Origin: Ilyonectria destructans
Lineage: Eukaryota > Ascomycota > Sordariomycetes > Hypocreales > Nectriaceae
Assembly (NCBI GenBank): GCA_020740775.1
Contig: JAHEWK010000012.1
Location: forward strand, 1 to 64,000
Direction: 5' to 3'
Length of the DNA stretch: 64,000 bases
Below, piece by piece: positions 46,184 through 57,814 of this stretch. Numbering within the stretch: position 1 is the first letter of the stretch; each line of letters starts with the position of its first letter. The position numbers were made by a program, and so were the translations under genes. The notes under the pieces were generated by a model. It searched no databases. It saw only the letters and a list, made by a program, of their open reading frames with translations, and was not told the DNA's origin.

Positions 46184-46945
46184 AGTAGACTTGGGTGGAA
46201 GCGTAAATAGAAGAATCAAGGTATTAAGCAAGATCTCTTGAAGCTTGTGGTTCGATCGCGATACGCAGAAGAGGCGGGAAACTTGAGAATGAAGGTGTTG
46301 AAGGAACAAAGGCCGTGGGCCGGCGCAAGTGGGAGGGATCCATGAGAGAAGGAACGCGCTTTCGCATTCCCAGCCCCGCGAATTTCGCGTAGATTGATTT
46401 CAATGTCCGCCAACGCGGGAATTGACAGGGGTTGCCCCAAGGCTCCCAGCCACAGCTTGTTCGACGCCACTAACCACCCGCCCGAGCTGGGGTAGGTACC
46501 TGCCTTGGGTACCTAGGTACTTGCCTTGCCCTTTGTGCTCGACTCTCGCGGCAGTTTCCCCAGGGTCCACGCCGGGTCTTCAGGCCCCATGGAAGGTGGA
46601 GGTACTGTGGCACGTAATCGCAGGCGTCTCCAAACAGTTAACGTCAGCGACTCAGCGCCGCCCCGTGGAAAGGCCACATCACAAGTCGCACTAAGGTAGG
46701 ATAAGTCATCGTGGTAGGTACCGTCCCTGGATTTGTTTGCATCCATCGGATATCCTTATCTTACCTACGGACCTCCAGTACCAGCAGGCTTCCCCATCAA
46801 ACCTGACGTTTCGCTGGGCACCTTACATTCATACCTGGCTTCAACACCTCATCTCGTCCTCCCTCCCCGTCTTGCGTCCCAACTCACCTAGGCGCCCCTT
46901 CGAAACCCGCGAATTGAGCCCCTCCTCTTCGCATCCCCCCCCCCA
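46184..46945. other. Divergent promoter, CENP-A and Derlin genes
   Basis: Contains TACCTAGGTA-like motifs near 46491-46520 and a GGTACC at 46717-46722. No coding frame is recognised. Confidence 0.55.
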
Positions 46946-47812
46946 ATGGATCAAGTCATGGATGGAGGCCGTCTGCCTCTTGAGACCTGGTTCTGGGAAA
47001 TGCCCACGTGCACCCGATGGTGGACGACGGCGACTGTCCTGACGAGCGCCTTGGTCCAGTGCCAGATGGTGACGCCCTTCCAACTCTTCTACAGCTTCCG
47101 CGCCGTCTTTGTAAAATCACAGGTTGGTCTCCCTCTTCTCCCTCCCGTCTCTCTTCCTCTACTCTTCCTCTCCTCTTCCCCTCCGCCTCCTCCCCCCGCA
47201 TTCCACTGTCCATCTCCAATTTGTGACGCCCTACTCATCACTCTTTATTTACAGTACTGGCGACTCTTGACCACGTTCCTCTACTTCGGGCCCTTCTCCC
47301 TCGACCTCCTCTTCCATGTCTACTTTCTCCAACGCTATGCCCGACTCCTCGAAGAGTCCTCCGGTCGATCCCCAGCGCATTTCTCCTGGCTCCTCCTCTA
47401 CGCCATGGCCAGCCTAATCGCTCTTTCGCCCCTTGTCTCCATGCCGTTCCTTGGACACCCACTCTCGTCGACCCTCGTCTACATCTGGTCCCGACGAAAC
47501 CCAGACACTCGGCTCAGCTTCCTCGGCCTGCTAGTCTTTACCGCCCCATACCTGCCGTGGGTTTTGATGGGCTTCAGCCTTGTCTTGCACGGAACTATCC
47601 CTAAGGATGAGATGATGGGTGTTGTCATCGGACACATCTGGTACTTCTTTACCGATGTGTACCCGCCTCTTCATAACGGCTCCCGGCCTCTGGATCCTCC
47701 CGGCTGGTGGAGGCGTCTGTTCGAGGCGCGGGCGCAGGATGATTCCGCCGATGGCATCAACAACGACATCATGGTTGCTGGAGCGAGAGACGTGGCGCCC
47801 CGCGATCTATAG
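46946..47812 (+). CDS. DER1: Derlin, ER-associated degradation channel subunit
   Basis: Two exons (46946-47122, 47255-47812; 132-nt intron) encode 244 residues. After a short N-terminus (LETWFWEMPTCTRWWTTATV) the protein has the rhomboid-like helices of Derlins: FYSFRAVFVKSQYWRLLTTF, YFGPFSLDLLFHVYFLQRYA, and a C-terminal GVVIGHIWYFFTDVYP. The WR motif (YWRLLTTF) and the G-x3-G-x-like GVVIGH are present. The catalytic residues of true rhomboids are absent, as in the family. It retrotranslocates misfolded lumenal proteins with Hrd1. No SHP box for Cdc48 is evident in the tail, which favours Der1 over Dfm1, but I cannot confirm the subgroup. Confidence 0.92.
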   Translation: MDQVMDGGRLPLETWFWEMPTCTRWWTTATVLTSALVQCQMVTPFQLFYSFRAVFVKSQVGLPLLPPVSLPLLFLSSSPPPPPPAFHCPSPICDALLITLYLQYWRLLTTFLYFGPFSLDLLFHVYFLQRYARLLEESSGRSPAHFSWLLLYAMASLIALSPLVSMPFLGHPLSSTLVYIWSRRNPDTRLSFLGLLVFTAPYLPWVLMGFSLVLHGTIPKDEMMGVVIGHIWYFFTDVYPPLHNGSRPLDPPGWWRRLFEARAQDDSADGINNDIMVAGARDVAPRDL

Positions 47813-48580
47813 TCAGGCCAGAGGATATGAAGAAACAATACAGTCGGAAGCATGGTCCGACTCAGTTTCGTTGATGGACACTTTGCATTGATTATTTTTG
47901 AGCATATTTACTTGATTTCGGCATTTAGGTTCGGCGTTTTGGTAGAGCATCAGACACGGGAATGTCTTGGGGGAACTGGGCTTGCGGCGGCGTTGGGAAA
48001 ACAACAACTGCAATTGATCATCATCTTCAACTTTATTCACTGATTTCACTGTCTTTGCTTTATCTCCCTGATCCCTGTTTCCTGTTCCGGCTCTGAGCCT
48101 ACACCAACAGAGATAGTCATGAGGACGCATCGCTCAGGACATCCAATATGTGGCTGGCAATTTACCGTTGGCCGAGGAGTCCGTACCAATTATTCAAAGT
48201 GCCACAGCTAGCTGCATGTATTATGTGCATCGCCTACCTTCCCGGCGGACCGGTTTACGGACATAAGACATCTCGCAGGTGAAGCGGCAGTACGGAAGAC
48301 GCCTGCGGATCGAGAACATTGTGATGTCAGCAGCAGCGGGCTAGTAGCACACACACCCCTGCGATTAGTGCTGATGCACTGACGTCGCTGAGCATGGCGA
48401 GCCTGCCCCGCCACCGTGGTACCTAGAACGTTATAATTCTAGCCTTGGCCGCCCCTCCATCCCGACCCAACGAGACCCCTCTGTGCGCCGCCCTTCCACA
48501 AAAAGTCTACATCTGTCCGCTCGACAAAAGCCCGCCCGTAATCCATTGCGACAGTCCCTCCGAAACCGTCTAACTCCAAG
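47813..48580. other. Intergenic, Derlin to acireductone dioxygenase
   Basis: 3' region and promoter. No additional gene, RNA or repeat was recognised. Confidence 0.5.
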
Positions 48581-49230
48581 ATGAAGGCCTACTACTACGA
48601 CGATCTCCCCGTATGCAATCCCTCCTAGGCATCCTTGCCTCGAGCCTAGGGTCTGTTGGTTAACAAGCATTCGCAGGGCGACCAGCGCCTCCCCCACGAC
48701 TCTGGCCGGGAGGTGGACGTCGATGCTCTCCTTGCGCTTGGCGTTTATTACTATCACCTTCCCGAGCTCCAAAGCGTCAACGAGTTGGCCGAGAAGCGCG
48801 GATACAGGAACCGGGACGAAATCAAAGTTTCCCCCAAGACGATGGGCGACGTGTATGAGGAAAAGGTCAAGATGTTTTTCCTAGAGCACCTACACGAGGA
48901 TGAGGAGATTCGGTACATTCGCGACGGTCGGGGCTACTTTGACGTCCGCAGCAAGAACGACGAGTGGGTGCGCGTCCAGCTCGACAAGGACGACCTGCTC
49001 ATCCTGCCGGCCGGCATCTACCACCGCTTCACTACCGACGAGGACAACGTAAGTCTCGCAAACACTTATACTACGTTTCACTTTAGTCGTGCTGACTGAT
49101 GCTGGGGCAGTTCGTCCACGCCATGCGACTGTTCAAGGACGAGCCTAAGTGGACTGCTCTGAATCGCGACCCCAAGCTGGACGAGAACACACACCGGCAG
49201 GAGTATGTGAAGGAGTTTCTAGCCCAGTAA
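48581..49230 (+). CDS. ADI1: Acireductone dioxygenase (methionine salvage)
   Basis: Three exons (48581-48610, 48677-49048, 49111-49230) encode 173 residues. It converts 1,2-dihydroxy-3-keto-5-methylthiopentene to 2-keto-4-methylthiobutyrate and formate in the methionine salvage pathway. The cupin metal site is visible as [12 protein letters not shown] (His about 81 and 83, Glu about 87), with the fourth ligand in GIYHRF (about His126). [15 protein letters not shown] and the ending [14 protein letters not shown] are family signatures. The first exon encodes only [10 protein letters not shown]. Length matches eukaryotic homologues (about 180). Confidence 0.95.
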
Positions 49231-50694
49231 TGGAGCCCACGTGGGGTTGGGGGTTCCATTCCCGGCAGAGTTGTTCGTCCAGCCTGGCGGCTACTTGACA
49301 ATAAATGGTCCTAAGGTACACACGAGTTGCTGGGAATGGATATAGCACGATTGCGTCGTTCCCCTTTGTCCATGAGCCTGTTTTTGAATATGTTTGCGGA
49401 ATCTATCCTCAATGGCCGCAGTAAATAGATACCAAATGAGGGGATATTCAATACATGCACCGCTGACGTGATTTGAAGACTTTTGACGCCACCTTCGAGT
49501 GGCGCCGGATAAGTTCACTATCAGTCCAACATAGCCGTTCAGGGCGAGCTGGAGTGGGAACAGAGAGATTGCGATTAAGGAAAGTGAGCATGGGCAGGGG
49601 CTTTCTTTGGCCTTGGGGTCTTTTGCTCTCTCTCCATAAAGGGCGGGGGAGAACCGCAAACGGCTTGCGCGGGGTGTGCACTAATAGGAAGACAACAGTA
49701 GCGGCACAGGCCTGATGTAAGCAAGCTTGAAGCAAGGAGGTTGTGCAGTAGCCATGCAAGTTGTCGGTAATTTTAGTCCTGAACAGTAATCCCAGCCCTT
49801 GAATTGGTCGTTGGATTGGCTGTGGGGGTCGGAGTACGTCGAACAGCAATTCAACCGCTCATCACTGTCCGCGGTAGGCCGACACCCCAGTGACATAAGT
49901 CTAGGTGACGGCGCAGTGCTTAAATGCCTAGGTAGCCTGTGAATACTTCATAATTATCTGGCGCGTTAAGTAACCCCTTCGACGTAGAATTCAATAAACT
50001 CATGGTCGCCAGTTTGTAACCAAAGTGATTGGCTTCCCTTTCAGAACTTGTTGAATATGGTTAAAGTATAAACATCACGTCATCGGGGATGATCGGTTTC
50101 TGGAGGCTCAGGCCATTAAGGGCATCTACTGAAATGGACCGATTAGCAGGCCTTCGGGAGTCATTCCGGTGATGCGCATTGATGTCCCGACCTCCCTCCG
50201 GCAGCTCAATACCGGGGCCGCGCCGAGGAACCGAAGCCGGGTCCGGGAGAGCTCCGTAAAAGCCGGTACCAATCATCGAGGAATCCAGCTTCCTCCAGGC
50301 TCGTCTTTGCCGCCAGGTATCCAAAGAAAGCTACCAACGATTTCCAACATTTCTGGACAATGCATTGGAACCATTTGGCCGCAATTGCCGAGGTATAGCA
50401 AGGTCCCGTATGTCCTGAAGGTCACGTTGCAGTTGTACTGTTCACAGCACTATCGTTATTAGTGGGGCATCGGTGATGATTCTGGACAGGTACATCCCTT
50501 CTCCCCGCCTGCTGCCAACAACAGAGGTACCGTTTTCGACGTACAGCAGAATTAGCTGTCGAGCCGCCTCACCACCCTCAACTCCAACTCTTGTTCTTCA
50601 TCCCAACTTCGCCACCGCCTTCACCCCAACACAGCGACAAGGCTCCCAACTTTGTGCACACCTACCCTACCTTGACCGGGGCTCTAGGGGCAAG
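49231..50694. other. 1.5-kb intergenic region
   Basis: Open frames on both strands have no conserved motif. No tRNA box pattern was found. Confidence 0.5.
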
Positions 50695-51800
50695 ATGGAT
50701 ACACGCACTGAAGCGTCTGACGCGACCGATGCGTCGGGAAAGCCGCGGCCTCAGCTACCAACAAGCTGCGATCCGCCGCAGGGCAGCACTTCGTCGCGAC
50801 AACTGGTCTGGATTGTATGTTGACTCTCGTTCCACGCCTCGCCCTCATATTGTCTGAGTGGAAACCTTTCTTGGTTGCTTCCCTGCTCACGTCCGCGCAG
50901 GTCTTTGGAGGCACCGGTCACATGGGCCGCTCGCTTGTCAAGTGTGCCCTTTCGCGCGGCGACCTTGTGACGTCGGTTGGTCGTGTCTTCGAGACGACCC
51001 CGAGTGAAATGACGGGCATCCACGAAAACTGCCTCGGGGCGCTGTGCGACGTCCGCGCCCGAGACTCAGTCTGCCGCGTCGTGGAACGTACGCTCACTCA
51101 CTTCGGGCGCATCGACGTGGTCGCCAACTGCTCAGGCTACGGCGTCATCGGCGCCTGTGAGGACCAGGACGAGCACGATCTACGAAACCAGTTCGAGACG
51201 AACTTCATGGGCACTCTCCACATCATCCATGCGACTCTGCCCTACTTTCGGCGGCAGAATGGAGGCCGGTACCTCATTCTCAGCTCAACATCTGGGGCAT
51301 TGGGCGTCCCAGGTCTTGGTCCTTATTGTGCCACCAAGTATGCTGTTGAGGGTCTCATCGAGGCAATGCTTTACGAAACAGACGCGTTCAACATCAAAGC
51401 CACCCTCATCGAGCCTGGCCACGTCCGGCGTGATGAGCCCGAGACCCCAAACAACCCGCTGCCGACATGGGGTCACTTCCTCATTAAACCAGCGAGCGAA
51501 GCATACGGGCATGCGACGTCGCCTGCCCTCCATGCCAAGAGAATGGTACAATGGCTTGGCGATCGCCAGCCGACAAGTGCTGTCAAGTGTGCTGAGCTGA
51601 TCTGGCAGCTGGCTCATTGCTCGTACCCACCACTACGATTACTGTTAGGGAGCTACGCCATTGAGAGCATTCGTGACCGTATGAGATCGGTGACGGAGGA
51701 ACTAGAGGACTGGAAGCACCTCAATTTCCCAGCCGCACCAGAAGACGAGAAAGAAGGAGGCGAGGATATGGTCGACGGTGCACCAGAGTCAATGTCGTAA
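50695..51800 (+). CDS. Short-chain dehydrogenase/reductase
   Basis: Two exons (50695-50814, 50901-51800) encode 339 residues. The cofactor motif FGGTGHMGRSL follows a 38-residue Ser/Pro-rich N-terminus. It has the G-x2-G-x2-G spacing of extended SDRs rather than TGxxxGxG. The rest looks classical: CDVRARDSV, VANCSGYGVIG (NAG-like), catalytic Ser in LSSTSGALG and YCATK (Tyr about 182, Lys about 186), then EPGHVRRDE. The arrangement resembles retinol-dehydrogenase-like oxidoreductases. The substrate is unknown. The intron falls immediately before the Gly motif (VWI|VFGG). Confidence 0.85.
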
Positions 51801-52516
51801 ACACCCAGCCACAAACCCCAACGCTGAGAAGCCCTCTGGAGACTTGCAACCCCAACAGCTTCGGGGCCGAGAACACCTCACCTCCCGCGGTTCTATGAAT
51901 GCCGCCTATGCTGCCTCTGCATGCTACTACCCCCAGTAAAAGGAATCGGAGCAGGCTAGCGAATCCCAGAGTCAATGCCCTGCAAAGTAAGATTGGTATT
52001 GTTACGGAGTCGGAAGTTTATGTCCTTGCCGCCTGCATCATGTACGTGCAGTGGACTGGGAGTGTGGGTTGAGTGAGGCCATAGGGGGCTCGGTGCCTAT
52101 CTTGCCGAACGGCCTATGCCATGGCGTCAGGTACCAGGCAAAAACGTCTCCAAATCTCCATGACTAAGCGAGGCCCCTGCGTTTTCCCTCCACGTCTCCC
52201 TCATCTCACATAGCCACAAGTCGGCCCTTCAACTTTGACCAGTTGACAAGAGGAAGGGGTCCAGATCTCGATCATTACCTGGAAAAATCCCAAGGAGTAT
52301 CTCGACACAGCTCCCACCCGATCTACCGTAAACGAACGCCGACGCCGACGCCGACAACCGACACAACGCGACGCATAGCAAGCCGCCGGTCCCTCGTTTT
52401 CCTTCCGCTACTCGTAGCCGTCCCTGCACTACGCTTCCAGCGTATCCGGACAACCCACCGACGCAAAACATCCCACCCCTAACTAAACGGTCGACTCCCA
52501 CTTAACACCAGCAAAA
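51801..52516. other. Intergenic, SDR to GDP-mannose transporter
   Basis: No gene seen. Contains a short GCCGAC(C) repeat near 52340-52356 in the likely 5' leader of the next gene. Confidence 0.5.
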
Positions 52517-53881
52517 ATGGCGGACAAGAAGAACGAGGACTATGTCGTCCGCATGGGCGAGAACGCCTTCGGAAAAGAAAAGGACCCTTTCATGGGCCGC
52601 CGCCCTGCGAACAGGAAGACCATTCCTATTGGCAACCAAGGATTCTCCCAGCTCGATAACAGTGCGCCCATCTCCATTACTGCGTACTGCCTATCCTCGA
52701 TCAGCATGACTGTCGTCAACAAGTATGTTGTATCTGGCACGTTTTGGAACCTCAACTTCTTCTATCTGGCCGTTCAGGTAAGCCGATGCCGTCCATATGC
52801 TCGTTTGGTCGGCGTCGTACTCACCGTCATTGCGCACAGGCCGTGGTCTGCATCGCCACTATTACGGCATGCAAGCAGATGGGCATGATCAAGGTCCTAG
52901 CTCCCTTTGATCCTGATAGGGCAAAGAAGTGTACGTTGGCAAATGCATGAAGACAAAAGCTATCGTTATTGATCAACTCCAGGGTTCCCGATCTCGCTCC
53001 TGCTTGTTGGCATGATTTACACCGGCACCAAGTCGCTGCAGTTCCTCTCCGTCCCCGTCTACACCATTTTCAAGAACCTCACTATCATTGTCATTGCATA
53101 TGGCGAGGTATTGTGGTTCGGCGGGAGTGTCACACCCATGGCTCTGCTCTCGTTTGGCCTGATGGTCTTGAGTTCCGTGGTTGCCGCCTGGGCCGACATC
53201 CAGAGCGCCATTGCCGGCGACTTCGGGACTACGGACTCTTCAGCGGCCATCTCCACACTCAACGCTGGCTACGCCTGGATGGGAATGAACGTCTTCTGTA
53301 GCGCATCCTACGTTTTGGGTATGCGCAAGGTGATCAAGAAGATGAACTTCAAGGACTGGGATAGTATGTGCTCATGCGACCCTCCCCCAGATTTGCCCCC
53401 CGCTTTGGGATTCAGAGGTGCTGACCTAATTTCTCATCTAGCCATGTACTACAACAACCTCCTTACGATTCCTGTGCTGGTTATCTGCTCTTTTGTGATG
53501 GAAGACTGGTCCAGCGTCAACTTCGCCAAGAACTTCCCCGAGGAGACGCGCAACCGAATGATTATTGGTATGATTTACTCGGGACTAGCAGCCATATTTA
53601 TTTCATACTGCTCGGCCTGGTGCATCCGGGTCACATCGTCGACAACGTACTCGATGGTCGGTGCCCTCAACAAACTTCCGATTGCGATCAGTGGCCTGAT
53701 CTTCTTCGCGGCTCCCGTCACGGTCGGCAGTGTGTCAGCCATCTTCATTGCATTTGTCAGTGGTATAGTGTATGCTATGGCTCGGATGCGACAGTCGAAG
53801 GTGTCCCGAGATTCACTGCCTACGACGCGACCTACGATGAGCGCCAGCGCTCAGAGCAGCCGTGACGCGGCCAACTCTTAG
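52517..53881 (+). CDS. VRG4: GDP-mannose transporter, Golgi
   Basis: Four exons (52517-52777, 52840-52930, 52983-53363, 53442-53881) encode 390 residues. It imports GDP-mannose into the Golgi lumen in exchange for GMP, for mannan and glycolipid mannosylation. About ten hydrophobic segments follow a hydrophilic N-tail. Signature stretches include [39 protein letters not shown], and the nucleotide-sugar motif GALNKLPIA (about residue 317). It ends in a Ser-rich cytosolic tail. The gene is essential in yeast (VRG4); Aspergillus homologues are GmtA/GmtB. Confidence 0.95.
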
Positions 53882-55149
53882 ACGGCCAGTCCAGACCAGA
53901 ATTAGCGGTTTGCATACTTGCAGACGATAGAGTCGAACATGTGTGACTCGAATAGGGTCTACAAGAGCGTTACAAGGGAAAGAATAAAGTCAAGAACACG
54001 TAAGAGTACACGAGGGTATGGAGAAGAAAAGCCCCGGGTATGTATAATATGGTAATAATTACCAGGGGATCGATGACTCTATATGTTTGGTATAGACACG
54101 GACATGACTGGAGTCAGATGGGATGTGGGAATCACTGGCTAACTGAGCCTTTTGCAATGAATGCTTTTGGGCACGTGTATATATGGGCTGTGTAGCAACC
54201 GAAAATAACGGCCGGAGCCAGCGTATATCAACAAACTCTGATGACGGTGAGAGTGAGAGACCTATGTGATAACTTTGGGGGACCGAGATGACGGCTGAGT
54301 AACAAGGGTTGAGGCAAACCGGACCTGACCACCTACGCAAGGGCTGCCTCGGTATGTAGAAAAAGGTGAAGCAAATGGGAGAGTGATTGAGAGGCTCATG
54401 GGTGTATCCTATGGCTCTCGGTTGCTGACAAGGTATCCCACTATCTCTTCAACGGGTGTATGCAGTACCTAAATGCAGTCATGCTACAACATGGCTATCG
54501 CGCACGCGGCGAGGACAGCACATGACAATGATGCACATGTACACACATTTGAGATGGTACGCGCGCGTGTGTGCGTGTAGGGTGGCCCGATGCATGCGGA
54601 TTCCCTGCACAGTGCTTCATACGATATGATCAGCTGCCACTGCTCTGCATTGCGCGATGGCGGATGCCAGCAACACACTGGCCGAACTGTAGATGCTGTA
54701 TCTATCCGAGATCGTCCATGGTCCCCACGTGGGGCAACGTCACCGCCCAAACAGGCCCTAACTTAAGTAACAGTTACTTGCAGTTACCCCGTCCAAGCTA
54801 CCCTGGCGTCTCCAAAAAAAGCAGGATGGTTGGGGAAGGGCGGGCTCTGAAATGACGTTCCAACCTTTTTTCTTCCCCATTGTCGAGCTCTAAAACCTGG
54901 ACTCGGGCCTGGACCTGGATTCAATCCCCCCAACGCTTCTTTGGCTCCCTACTCCTTTTGCTTTGCGGGTCTTTTGGCATCATGATATAGGACAGCAGCG
55001 TTATCCCGGTCGCTTCCTTTTCCCCTTTTTCCCTTTTCTTGCTCTCCTTCTACGCTTCCTCCTGACCGCCGACGCTCGGCCTCGATCTTGCTTTGCTTGA
55101 TCCCCCCCCAACATCGCCAACTTGGTCCGCGCGCCATCACCCCGCCGCC
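53882..55149. other. 1.3-kb intergenic region with GT/CG repeats
   Basis: No gene found. Alternating purine-pyrimidine stretch (ACGCGCGCGTGTGTGCGTGT) near 54559-54580, which is a Z-DNA-prone sequence. Confidence 0.5.
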
Positions 55150-57023
55150 ATGTTGCTCTTCATCCACCGTCGTGAGTTGGGTGCCGTTGGCTCGTTTCAA
55201 TCCCGCGCCTGGTTGCTGACCTGTGCGCTTTTCTCCAGCTTTCGAGGCGCTTGCCTCAAATTTCGGTGCTTCTGCCGATGAAGGTGACAGAGAACGCTGC
55301 CCTGTCCTGTAAATAGCAGCACCCTGACCGTCGTCGTCTAGTCAAACTCATCTTCTCCTTCCTAATCTCGTTCCCGCTCGCCGGCCTGCTCAAACGCATT
55401 CCCGACTCGAGGCCCGATGCCAAGAACCTCTTTTCCATTGGGTACATCTTGCGTCCTCTCCTCTCTCATCACACACACACCAACTAACCGCCAAAATCAA
55501 GCGTTTCCCTCTTCTACCTCGTCGGCCTCTTCGACCTCTGGGATGGCATCCAAACTCTCCTCATCAGCGCCGTCGGCGCCTATTGCATCGCCAAGTTCCT
55601 CCGCTCCAGCCCCTACATGCCATGGGTCGGCTTCGTCTTCGTCATGGGCCACATGTCAATCAGTCACATCGCCCGCCAGGCTGCCGATAGCCCTTCCTCC
55701 GTCGATGTCACTGGCGCCCAGATGGTCCTCCTCATGAAGCTCAGTGCCTTCTGTTGGAACGTCGCCGACGGTCAACTCGCTCCAGACCTGCTCTCCGACT
55801 TCCAGCGCGACCACATGCTCAAGGAACTGCCTTCCCTCCTCGACTACGCCGGTTGGGTCTTCTTCTTCCCAGCTCTATTTGCAGGCCCTTCCTTTGACTT
55901 TACAGACTATCGTCGCTGGCTCGACACCTCTATGTTTGATGTCTCCCCTCAGGTGGACCCCTCTAAGAAACCTCCCGTCAGGAGGAAGCGGAAGATCCCT
56001 CGCAGCGGCGCCCCGGCTGCCTGGAAAGCGTTCAGTGGTCTGTTCTGGATTGGACTGTTCGTGGCTCTGTCCGGTTCATACAGTCCCGGCACCCTGACAG
56101 CGGACTCCTTTATCGAGTACGGCTTCTTTCGCCGCGTTTGGATCATGCACGTGGTCAACTTTGTCGCCCGCCTTAAGTACTACGGGGTGTGGTCCCTCAC
56201 TGAGGGCTCCTGTATCCTCGCTGGCTTAGGATACAACGGTGTCGATCCTGTTACAGGAAAGATCTCGTGGAACCGACTGCAAAATATTGACGCCTGGGCG
56301 GTCGAGACAGCCCAGAACCCGCGAGGTTACCTCGGCGGCTGGAACATCAACACCAGCAACTGGCTGCGGAACTACATCTACCTGCGCGTCACCCCGAGGG
56401 GCAAGAAGCCCGGTTTCCGTGCAAGCATGGCGACATTTGGCACCAGCGCCCTCTGGCATGGCTTCTACCCCGGCTACTACTTGGCCTTTGTTCTCGCAAG
56501 CTTCATTCAGACCGTTGCCAAGAGTAAGTCTTCCGACTACATCACGCCGCTCGTCGCCTTCGCTGTCTATACTAACTTGCTTCTCCTAGATTTCCGACGA
56601 CACATCCGCCCCTTCTTCCTCGACCCTATCACCGGCAACCCTACTCCCAAGAAGAAATACTACGACTTTTTCTCCTACCTCGCCACCCAACTCACCTTCT
56701 CCTTCACCACGACCCCATTCCTCGTCCTCTCGTTCAGTGGCTCCATCCTCGCGTGGAGACGCGTCTACTTCTATGCTGTCATCTGGACTCTTGCCTCTCT
56801 CTTCTTCTTCTCATCCCCTGGAAAGGCCGCCCTCCGGAAGCAGCTCGAGAAGCGCCAGGGCAGGGTGAGTGCCAGGTTGGTGCGCTCCATCAGCACTGAG
56901 AGTCTCACGGGCAAGGAGCCCATCCTCGGCATCTCCAAGGATATAGAAGACGACATCAATGAGGCTGTTAAAGAGATTCGAGCCGAAGTCGAAGCCCGGC
57001 AGAAGAAGCAAAAGGCGAGTTAA
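55150..57023 (+). CDS. ALE1: MBOAT lysophospholipid acyltransferase
   Basis: Five exons: 55150-55171, 55239-55283, 55342-55441, 55502-56523 and 56590-57023 (540 residues). It reacylates lysophospholipids in the ER with broad head-group specificity (Lands cycle). The first two exons are tiny: MLLFIHRP, then FEALASNFGASADE. Conserved MBOAT residues are Asn in SNWLRNYIYLR and the catalytic His (about residue 374) in SALWHGFYPGYYLAF. Also typical are ISHIARQAA-like GHMSISHI, MKLSAFCWNVADG and LDYAGWVFFFPALFAGPSFDF. About ten hydrophobic segments and a basic, coiled C-terminus (EVEARQKKQKAS) are visible; a Lys-rich end suits ER retention. Length is close to yeast Ale1 (619) without its N-extension. 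Confidence 0.92.
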
Positions 57024-57814
57024 TTCAATCAGCCTCCGGGCCACATTGGTACATGCAGTTGAACTACACGGCTCCAACGAAGTCTCAGGTGTTTTCGTTG
57101 GTGTGCACCATTGTTCCCCACAATGCGAGCACATGAACCTACGTAGATGGTGATAGAGTGAAGTGCGAAGGAACTCAAAGTATAACATGATAAATCTAGT
57201 TGTAGATTCTACATCACGTCATTAGATCTATCTCTGGGATGGGCCTTGAAGACCCTCCTGTTTGTGCCCGAATCGTTAGGGCAACTAATTACATGGTATC
57301 ATAAGAATGAGCGCGGCATGCTGTCCGTCTTGAAACCCGGCATCGCCTGTCGATCTAACTATTATACAGATACACAAGATCGTCCATAGATGGTATGTTG
57401 GTTGGTAGTACAAAGGGCTCAATATAATGGTGGAGGAGGAAAAGAAGATTTGAGCGTCGAGGCGTTTTTGTTGAGGTCCGTCAAAGATCGTGTACCGTGA
57501 AGTGTGTTTTTAGTCAAATAAATCTTAAAGATCGTGTGTCGTTGAAGATTTTGGAAAGAATCCAAAAGAAGTGATCGTGCGTCGTTGCAGCTTTTCGAGA
57601 AGCAGAATAAATAAAAAACAAATCGTGAAGATAATCGTGAAAGATTGTGAATGTGGCATAAAGGGGGGGGGGAAGCCATCGTGATGCGTTGGTCGTCAAA
57701 TCGTTGAGATGCCATCATGTTGTATGATGGTAATTCAGGGGCGGGACGTATCCCAACCCTCAGTCATCCAAACGTCTTTTCGCTTTTTCGTAAAAGGATT
57801 TCAAAAAGGGGTAA
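57024..57814. other. Convergent intergenic region with ATCGTG repeats
   Basis: 3' ends of two convergent genes. Between about 57480 and 57710 the word ATCGTG occurs repeatedly, often as AGATCGTGTGTCGTTG-like units. No reading frame is convincing. Confidence 0.6.
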
